Shown piece after piece: positions 5,394 through 10,217 of a DNA stretch of 10,217 nucleotides; position 1 is the stretch's first letter, and every line of letters begins with the position of its first letter. This DNA comes from an uncultured Polyangiaceae bacterium (lineage in GTDB: Bacteria; Myxococcota_A; Polyangia; Polyangiales; Houyiibacteriaceae). The stretch is from contig CAMYJN010000044.1 of NCBI GenBank assembly GCA_947258625.1, positions 1 to 10,217 of the forward strand, read 5' to 3'. The position numbers and the translations under genes were made by a program. The notes under the pieces are model-generated. The model saw only the letters and a program-made list of their open reading frames with translations, was not told where the DNA came from and did not search any database.

Positions 5394-6716
5394 CTAGGCC
5401 GCTGAGATTCTTTCGAGGCCGGCCATGTACGGGCGCAACGCTTCGGGAATGAGCACGCTGCCGTCGGCTTGTTGATTCTGCTCCAGAATGGCGACCAGCG
5501 TCCGGCCGATTGCAAGGCCCGAGCCGTTGAGTGTGTGAAGGAAGCGGGGCTTGGTTTTTTCTTCGGGCCGAAACCTCGCCTGCATTCTCCGCGCCTGGAA
5601 GTCTCCAAACCAAGAACAGCTCGAAATCTCTCGGTAGGTGTTCTGCGCGGGCAGCCACACCTCCAGGTCGTAGGATTTCTGCGCTGCAAACCCCATGTCT
5701 CCAGCGCAGAGCTGCACGACGCGATGGTGGAGGCCGATCTTTTGCAGGATCGACTCGGCGTGATGGGTGAGCACATCGAGCTCCGCCTCGCCTCGTTCTG
5801 GATGACAAAACCGGACCAGCTCGACCTTGTCGAACTGATGAACCCGAATCATGCCGCGTGTGTCTTTGCCGTAGCTCCCCGCCTCGCTTCGAAAGCAGGC
5901 GGTGTATCCGGTGTATGCGATCGGCAAGTCGGCTCCAGAGAGAATCTCGTCTGCGTGGAGATTGGTGAGCGGGACTTCGGCGGTCGGCACGAGATAAAGG
6001 TCGTGCCCCTGCGCCTCGGCCTGCGCTTCCCATTCCTCGTCTTTGGCCATGCGGAACGCGTCTTTGGCGAACTTTGGAAGCTGGCCGGTGCCGCGCATGG
6101 CGCTGTCTTTGACGAGCACCGGCGGCCACACTTCTTCGTATCCATGTTCGGTGCTGTGAACGTCGAGCATGAACTGCATCAACGCGCGGTTGAGGCGAGC
6201 GCCGAGGCCCTTGAGCACGACGAAACGCGAGCCGCTGATCTTGGCGGCACGCTCGAAGTCGAGGATGTCGAGCCTGGTGCCGATCTCGACGTGATCCACG
6301 ACGTCGAAGCCAAAGGCCGGCCTGTCACCCCAGACCCGGAGCTCGACGTTTTCGTTTTCGCTGAGGCCGTCAGGCGTGCTGACATGAGGAAGGTTCGGAA
6401 GGTTGAGCAAGATCGATTCGAGCTCGGCCTCGACTTCGCCTTGCCGGGATTCGCCCCGTTTGATTTGGTCGCCGAGGCTGCGGAGCTGCTCGCGCTTCGC
6501 CTGAAACTCGTCGGACTTCTTGTCGGCGACCTTTGCCATGGCCTGGCTTGCTTCGTTCCGCTCTTGTCGCAGCGCCTCAACCCCGGTGATGACCGCTCGC
6601 CGCTCTTCGGCGAGGGCCCCGAGTCGATCCAGCAGCTCCGCATCGGCGAAACCTCGGCGCGTCAGGGCCGCCTTCACCTCTGGCAGATTCTCGCTCACAT
6701 GGCGCAGGTCGAGCAT
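5394..6716 (-). CDS. serS: Seryl-tRNA synthetase
   Basis: A 440-residue class II aminoacyl-tRNA synthetase that charges tRNA-Ser (and tRNA-Sec where present) with serine in the cytoplasm. The N-terminal domain starts MLDLRHVSEN and contains the long antiparallel coiled coil (about 28-105) that holds the tRNA long variable arm. The catalytic domain shows motif 1 around 177-200 (ending GYEEVWPPVLV), the serine-binding TAE triad (T245-A246-E247), motif 2 with FRSEAGSYGKDTRG (275-288) and IRVHQFDKVE, and motif 3 GSGLAIGRTLVAILE (398-412) with R405. The length is slightly above the usual 420-430, with a small acidic/glutamine stretch at 226-238 accounting for part of the excess. It starts at the ATG at 6714-6716, with no obvious Shine-Dalgarno, and is divergent from the phosphoesterase gene. 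murB follows as the likely second gene of the unit. Confidence 0.98.
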   Translation of the reverse strand: MLDLRHVSENLPEVKAALTRRGFADAELLDRLGALAEERRAVITGVEALRQERNEASQAMAKVADKKSDEFQAKREQLRSLGDQIKRGESRQGEVEAELESILLNLPNLPHVSTPDGLSENENVELRVWGDRPAFGFDVVDHVEIGTRLDILDFERAAKISGSRFVVLKGLGARLNRALMQFMLDVHSTEHGYEEVWPPVLVKDSAMRGTGQLPKFAKDAFRMAKDEEWEAQAEAQGHDLYLVPTAEVPLTNLHADEILSGADLPIAYTGYTACFRSEAGSYGKDTRGMIRVHQFDKVELVRFCHPERGEAELDVLTHHAESILQKIGLHHRVVQLCAGDMGFAAQKSYDLEVWLPAQNTYREISSCSWFGDFQARRMQARFRPEEKTKPRFLHTLNGSGLAIGRTLVAILEQNQQADGSVLIPEALRPYMAGLERISAA

Positions 6717-6764
6717 GGGAGCGGGTCTACAACAGGAGCCCCGCGAGCACCAGTCGCGTACTTT

Positions 6765-6793
6765 TTGGCTAGGCGTGGAAATGCACCTAAGTT
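6765..6793 (+). promoter_or_regulatory. Weak sigma70-like promoter giving a possibly leaderless phosphoesterase mRNA
   Basis: TTGGCT (6765-6770; four of six matches to TTGACA) and TAAGTT (6788-6793; three of six matches to TATAAT) are separated by 17 bases. Transcription starting about seven bases after the -10 would begin at or next to the GTG at 6800. The whole 83-base gap 6717-6799 lies between divergent genes and must also contain the serS promoter; I could not pick out convincing hexamers for it. Confidence 0.3.
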
Positions 6794-6799
6794 GGAGCC

Positions 6800-7468
6800 G
6801 TGAGCGAGACGGGCAAGCTCGGCCGGTTGGGGGTGATCGGCGACGTCCACTGCGAGGCTGAAACGCTAGAGCGCGTGCTCGATGCGCTTGGCTCGATGAG
6901 CCTCGAAGCGATTCTCTGCGTCGGTGATTTGGTCGACGGTCACGGCGATGCGGATACGACCCTCGGCTTGCTGGAGGCGCGAGGCGTCCAATGCGTCGCT
7001 GGCAATCACGAACGCTGGTTGCTGTCCGGCGAGCAGCGCTCTCTCGAGAACGCCACGCTCGAGATCAGCGACGCCTCACGCGCATTCATCGAAGCGCTCC
7101 CGCGAACGCGCCGGTACTCCACCCCGGCGGGGGAAGCACTGCTCTGCCACGGCGTCGGCGAAGACGATGAAGCCTGGCTTCTGCCCGACACTCGAGGATA
7201 TGCCCTACAAGACATGCCAACGCTTCGGGAGCTGATGCTCGATGGCGAGGTTCAGTTCATGATCGGCGGGCACACCCACCACAGAATGGTCCGCGTGTTT
7301 CCCGGGCTCACGGTGGTCAATGCCGGAACGATCTACCGCAAGGACGAGCAGTCGTTCACAGTTCTCGATTTCGTCGCGATGCGCGCGTCGGTTTATTCGG
7401 CAGCGGAGGCGACGACTGGTGCGCTCATCGAAGAGGTCGCGCTACCGATGCCGGCACCCTTCGAGTAG
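6800..7468 (+). CDS. Calcineurin-like metallophosphoesterase
   Basis: A 222-residue cytoplasmic metallophosphoesterase resembling YfcE/MJ0936-type phosphodiesterases. The complete two-metal site is visible: D15 and H17 (GDVHC), D43 (GDLVDG), N69 and H70 (GNHER), H117 (CHG), and H158 and H160 (GGHTHH). The segment VVNAGTI (172-178) matches the conserved C-terminal VVNPGS-like strand of this group. The substrate cannot be told from sequence; family members act on phosphodiesters, nucleotides or phosphoproteins. The GTG at 6800 is the only sensible start. An in-frame TAA stands at 6788-6790, and later GTG/TTG codons would cut into the first beta strand. GGAG at 6794-6797 is only two bases from the start, too close for normal use. 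The gene is isolated, divergent from serS and convergent with the ABC permease gene, 18 bases away. Confidence 0.92.
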   Translation: MSETGKLGRLGVIGDVHCEAETLERVLDALGSMSLEAILCVGDLVDGHGDADTTLGLLEARGVQCVAGNHERWLLSGEQRSLENATLEISDASRAFIEALPRTRRYSTPAGEALLCHGVGEDDEAWLLPDTRGYALQDMPTLRELMLDGEVQFMIGGHTHHRMVRVFPGLTVVNAGTIYRKDEQSFTVLDFVAMRASVYSAAEATTGALIEEVALPMPAPFE

Positions 7469-7476
7469 AGCTGCGC

Positions 7477-7494
7477 CCCGCTGATCTTAGCGGG
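7477..7494. terminator. Small hairpin at the convergent junction, possible terminator
   Basis: CCCGCT (7477-7482) and AGCGGG (7489-7494) form a perfect 6-bp stem with a six-base loop between the converging phosphoesterase and ABC permease genes. The permease stop codon is at 7487-7489 in the loop/stem. The location suits a bidirectional terminator, but neither side has a U-tract and the stem is short. Confidence 0.3.
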
Positions 7495-8761
7495 CTTGAC
7501 GCCAGAGCTCCGCCAGCGACGGCATCGTCCCGGTGAGCAGGAACCCGACTCGGAACAGCCGGGCCCCCACTCGAATCGACAGCCATGTCGAGATCAACAA
7601 GACCAGCATCGAGCCAATGACTTCCCACCACGCGATCCCCGAGGCGTCCACCGAGAGGCGGATGATCACGGTGAGGGGCGATGTGAACGGGATCCACGTC
7701 ATCGCTTGACCAAGGATCCCATTGGGCTCTTCGAGAAGGATCAGGAGAACCATCAGCGGGAGGATCGCCAGCATCGCCCAGCCCAGGGTGAGCTTCTGAC
7801 TTTCGGCCGCGTTGGCGCCCAGCGCCGCGGTCGCGAGCATCAAGCTCCCGAGGAACAGATAGCCCAAGATAAACAAGAGCGGGGCCACCGCCAACGCGCC
7901 CCAAGGGATCGACACGAACGACGCAAACGCAGCCGAAGCCGTGATCGCGACGACGACGACCATCGACGACCAGACCGCGAATTGAATGAGGCCCGCGGTG
8001 CCGAGACCAAAGAGCTTGCCAGCCAGAATTTCCTCCGGCGTCACCGACGAGAGCAGAACTTCGACGATCTTGCTCTCCTTGTCGGTCGAAACGGTCTGCA
8101 CGAGATAGCCAGAAGCGCTTAGCAGCGCCGTCAGCAAGAGAATTCCCAAGAAGAGGGGAATCGTCGTGCGCACCAGGAGGTTGAGGGCTTCGTCGAGGGC
8201 GACCACTTCTTCGCCTTCAGGGCCGAGCCGGCTGCGCACGAACTGGGCCGGCGATATCACCCGCTGATGCAAGTCGCCGTCGAGGCGCCCTTCGATGAGC
8301 GACTTTCGCAAGAGCTTTCGAAGCAAGGGCTCGATCGAGGTCCCCCGCATGCTCAAGAGCGGGGTCTTTTCCGACTCGATGGCAAGCACCTTTCCTGTCG
8401 TGAGGTAGTCGTGTTCGATGACGTACATCGCGCGAAGGGCACCCGAGGCAAGAGCTCTGCGGGCCGCGTCGCGATTCTCGTAGAGGAGCACCTCATCGGC
8501 CTTGTCATTCGCCTGCCAGCGCAGCTCGCCGTCTCCTTCGACGAACGACGAACGATCGACGACCTTGGCTTCGTCGACCAAGCCGAACTGCGAGCTCTCT
8601 GCCGCGCGCTGCGAAAGGAAGTACGTCTGCACGCCGAGGACCGTGCCCGAGACCGCAGCCAGGAATAGAGGCAAACCAAACGTCGTGAGCAAATACGACC
8701 AGCGTTTGACGACCGAAAGAAACTCGAATCGCGCCACGGCGGCAATGCGTTGGATGCGCAT
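7487..8761 (-). CDS. ABC-2 type exporter permease, NatB-like
   Basis: A 424-residue inner-membrane permease of the NatB/ABC-2 class. TM1 lies at about 23-47. A large extracytoplasmic domain (about 50-195) is followed by five predicted TM segments near 199-223, 251-275, 287-312, 326-344 and 378-397. The cytoplasmic segment STDKESKIVEVLLSS (225-239) followed by TPEEILAGKLFG is a hallmark of NatB-type permeases and contacts the ATPase. The order TM1, big outside loop, then a five-helix block is typical. The ATPase gene is immediately upstream, with three bases between its stop and this ATG, so the two form one transporter. NatA/NatB of Bacillus export sodium; many relatives have unknown cargo, so the substrate here is open. 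Confidence 0.92.
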   Translation of the reverse strand: MRIQRIAAVARFEFLSVVKRWSYLLTTFGLPLFLAAVSGTVLGVQTYFLSQRAAESSQFGLVDEAKVVDRSSFVEGDGELRWQANDKADEVLLYENRDAARRALASGALRAMYVIEHDYLTTGKVLAIESEKTPLLSMRGTSIEPLLRKLLRKSLIEGRLDGDLHQRVISPAQFVRSRLGPEGEEVVALDEALNLLVRTTIPLFLGILLLTALLSASGYLVQTVSTDKESKIVEVLLSSVTPEEILAGKLFGLGTAGLIQFAVWSSMVVVVAITASAAFASFVSIPWGALAVAPLLFILGYLFLGSLMLATAALGANAAESQKLTLGWAMLAILPLMVLLILLEEPNGILGQAMTWIPFTSPLTVIIRLSVDASGIAWWEVIGSMLVLLISTWLSIRVGARLFRVGFLLTGTMPSLAELWRQAR

Positions 8762-8764
8762 ATC

Positions 8765-9655
8765 TCAGCGACCTCCACTCACCAGATGGACGAAAATCTC
8801 ATCCATGCGCGCCACGAGCGGTTCGTAGCGATCGACCAGCACCCCGCTTCGGACGAGATCGTTCAAGTACCCCGCAGGAGTGGCGCTCGAGGGCAGCTCC
8901 ACATGCCAGCACCCTGCCTCGCGCCGAGTGGCCTCCACGCCGAGTGCGACGAGGTCCATCGCCGTCCAGACCATGACCTCGTGCGGTGAGTACCGACGGC
9001 GAATCTCGTCGAGCTGGCCGTACACCACCAGGTTGCCGCAATGAATGAGGGCGACGCGGTCGCAGAGCGCCTCGACCTGGTGCATCATGTGGGTCGACAA
9101 GACCGTCGTTCGACCCCTTCGCCGACGCTCTTCGATCAGCTCGGTGACGAGGGCGACGTTGACCGGATCCAGGCCTGAAAATGGTTCGTCCAGGACGCAG
9201 AGCTCGGGATCGTTCATGAGGCAGGCGGCGATCTGAACCTTCTGGGTCATGCCTTTCGAAAGACTTTCGACTCGCTGGTCCGCAACCTCGCTGAGGCCGA
9301 CGCGTTCGAGCCAATGGTCCCCGGCGTCACGGGCTGCCGCACGCTTCATCCCCTTGAGTCGTCCCAAATACGCGAGAAGCTCACGCACCTTGGCGCGACG
9401 ATACAGGCCGCGCTCCTCGGGAAGGTAGGCTGTGCAATCGAGGGTCTGCGGAGTCGGCGCGGCGCCAAAGAGCGACACTTCGCCCTCATCGGCACGAAGA
9501 ATGTCGAGCCCGATTCGAATCAGGGTCGTCTTTCCGGCACCGTTCGGTCCGAGGAGGCCGAAGACCTCTCCTGTGCCCACTTCGAGCGACACCCTGTCGA
9601 GCGCAGTGCGCCCTCCAAAACGCTTGGACACGCCCCGATACGCGAGAACTCCCAC
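8765..9655 (-). CDS. ABC exporter ATP-binding protein, NatA-like
   Basis: A 296-residue ABC ATPase that would power the adjacent permease. Walker A is GPNGAGKTT (36-44). The Q-loop region reads YLPEERGLY (78-86), the form common in NatA-like proteins with Glu at the usual Gln. The signature is LSKGM (132-136), Walker B CVLDEP with D156 and catalytic E157, the D-loop SGLD, and the switch histidine H189 (STHMMHQ). The part after about residue 215 is an extra C-terminal domain of the DUF4162 kind found in NatA-like ATPases. The start is a GTG at 9653-9655; no ATG is available nearby and no Shine-Dalgarno is visible. The gene lies 79 bases after mutY on the same strand and three bases before the permease. 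Confidence 0.95.
   Translation of the reverse strand: MGVLAYRGVSKRFGGRTALDRVSLEVGTGEVFGLLGPNGAGKTTLIRIGLDILRADEGEVSLFGAAPTPQTLDCTAYLPEERGLYRRAKVRELLAYLGRLKGMKRAAARDAGDHWLERVGLSEVADQRVESLSKGMTQKVQIAACLMNDPELCVLDEPFSGLDPVNVALVTELIEERRRRGRTTVLSTHMMHQVEALCDRVALIHCGNLVVYGQLDEIRRRYSPHEVMVWTAMDLVALGVEATRREAGCWHVELPSSATPAGYLNDLVRSGVLVDRYEPLVARMDEIFVHLVSGGR
8771..8776 (-). promoter_or_regulatory. Ribosome binding site of the ABC permease
   Basis: On the minus strand GGAGGT lies nine bases before the permease ATG (8759-8761), inside the last codons of the ATPase gene. It is the best Shine-Dalgarno match in the window; most other starts here have none. It fixes the permease start and supports coupled translation. 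Confidence 0.75.
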
Positions 9656-9661
9656 CGAGGA

Positions 9662-9667
9662 AGTGTA
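9662..9667 (-). promoter_or_regulatory. -10-like hexamer six bases before the ABC ATPase start
   Basis: On the minus strand TACACT (four of six matches to TATAAT) lies six bases upstream of the GTG start of the ATPase gene. With no Shine-Dalgarno present, the spacing would place transcription start at the GTG. No good -35 box is seen, so this is tentative. Confidence 0.25.
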
Positions 9668-9695
9668 TCGGTTGGAGGGCCTGGGGGGCTAATCC

Positions 9696-9727
9696 GCTGC
9701 AGGCTGAGCGACGGGACTCTCTGCAGC
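9696..9727 (-). repeat. 7-bp inverted repeat downstream of mutY
   Basis: GCTGCAG (9696-9702) and CTGCAGC (9721-9727) are reverse complements 18 bases apart, just past the mutY stop codon and ahead of the ABC operon. It could act as a weak terminator or an operator. No U-tract follows on the minus strand. Both arms contain the palindrome CTGCAG, so the pairing may be incidental. Confidence 0.35.
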
Positions 9728-9734
9728 CCGATCT

Positions 9735-10217
9735 CTAGGAGAGCGCCGCAGCCAAGAGCTTCTTCGTCAATGTCGAAACCCCGACGCGCCCTAGTTCGTG
9801 GTTGCGGAAAAGCCGCCGCCTCTCGGAGGTCTCGGCCTTTGCTCCCGTCGCCCGGAAGACGTCGATCTGCATTCGACGATGCGTCAGCACGTGGTCCAGC
9901 TCTCCAACCGATTCCCGGGTGAGGCTTGCTGAGATCCCCGCGTCCCGAAGCGCTCGTCGCGCGTCGCTCGAATCAAAACTGCTTCTCGAGATCATCGGCA
10001 GGCCCCAGAGCCCCGCAAACAGGCTCTGCTCGCTTCGGAGGAGCCAGACGCGCTGCTCTGACCGGCGGCCCTGCGTCGCCACCACGGCGGCTAGCTTCAC
10101 CTGGCTCGGGGCTTTTTTCGGACGCGGAACGGGGAGCTCGTCGACTTCGCCGTGTGCGCGTGCCTCGCAGTCATCGGCAACGGGGCAGGACTCGCAGCTC
10201 GGTTGCTTGGGAGTGCA
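9735..10217 (-). CDS. mutY: A/G-specific adenine glycosylase, 3' part (cut by window edge)
   Basis: The last 160 codons of mutY, reading in from position 10217; the catalytic HhH glycosylase domain lies outside the window. The first visible residue is a Cys (10215-10217). With those at 10194-10196, 10185-10187 and 10167-10169 it forms C-x6-C-x2-C-x5-C, the 4Fe-4S loop of MutY/EndoIII. A proline/lysine linker follows, then the NUDIX-like C-terminal domain that recognises 8-oxoguanine, with VWLLRSEQSLFAGLWGLPM, ELDHVLTHRRMQIDVF and RVGVSTLTKKLL. MutY removes adenine opposite 8-oxoG to prevent G:C to T:A mutations. The shorter frame starting at a GTG at 10098-10100 is not a true gene start, because open, homologous codons continue upstream to the edge. 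The ABC exporter genes follow after 79 bases. Confidence 0.95.
   Translation of the reverse strand, partial: CTPKQPSCESCPVADDCEARAHGEVDELPVPRPKKAPSQVKLAAVVATQGRRSEQRVWLLRSEQSLFAGLWGLPMISRSSFDSSDARRALRDAGISASLTRESVGELDHVLTHRRMQIDVFRATGAKAETSERRRLFRNHELGRVGVSTLTKKLLAAALS

Noticed and set aside
5372..5776. N-terminal extension of murB by 135 codons
   Set aside because: It only re-reads the serS coding region in another frame. FAD-domain homology begins just after the ATG at 5371.
5469..6803. Long open frame (444 codons) on the plus strand opposite serS
   Set aside because: serS on the other strand has all class II motifs. The plus-strand product is low-complexity and unlike any family I know.

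Overview
This is a GC-rich, gene-dense bacterial window with no gene-free stretch longer than about 85 bases. I see no mobile element, tRNA, rRNA or CRISPR array. A RegA/PrrA/ActR-type redox response regulator, a di-heme enzyme of the MXAN_0977/MbnH type and several lipoprotein signal peptides suggest a Myxococcota-like or other deltaproteobacterial-grade Gram-negative. This assignment is an inference from protein motifs only.

Positions 1-4323 (+ strand) hold the most interesting region. A RegA-family response regulator is followed by four co-directional genes for exported proteins. They are an outer-membrane beta-barrel-like protein with a CxxC at its predicted mature N-terminus, an unrecognised four-cysteine probable lipoprotein, an MbnP-type protein (the 'metallo-mystery pair' four-Cys protein) and its partner MbnH, a MauG-like di-heme enzyme. 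In the characterised methanotroph pair, MbnH oxidises a tryptophan of MbnP to kynurenine, and MbnP binds copper. No methanobactin biosynthesis gene is visible here, so this looks like a stand-alone MbnP/MbnH cassette. It is probably a periplasmic or outer-membrane metal or redox system, possibly controlled by the adjacent regulator. Two perfect hairpins of 10-11 bp lie inside this transcription unit.

Positions 4325-6716 (- strand) hold two housekeeping genes: serS (seryl-tRNA synthetase), then murB (UDP-N-acetylenolpyruvoylglucosamine reductase) 22 bases downstream. murB converges on mbnH with one base between the stop codons.

Positions 6800-7468 (+ strand) encode a small calcineurin-like metallophosphoesterase, divergent from serS. 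Positions 7487-9655 (- strand) encode a two-gene NatA/NatB-like ABC exporter, ATPase first and permease second. Positions 9735-10217 (- strand) hold the 3' part of mutY (A/G-specific adenine glycosylase). It includes the complete Fe-S cluster loop and the NUDIX-like C-terminal domain, and runs off the window edge.

Both GTG-start genes (the phosphoesterase and the ABC ATPase) lack a usable Shine-Dalgarno sequence. Each has a -10-like hexamer six bases before the start codon, which would fit leaderless transcripts.
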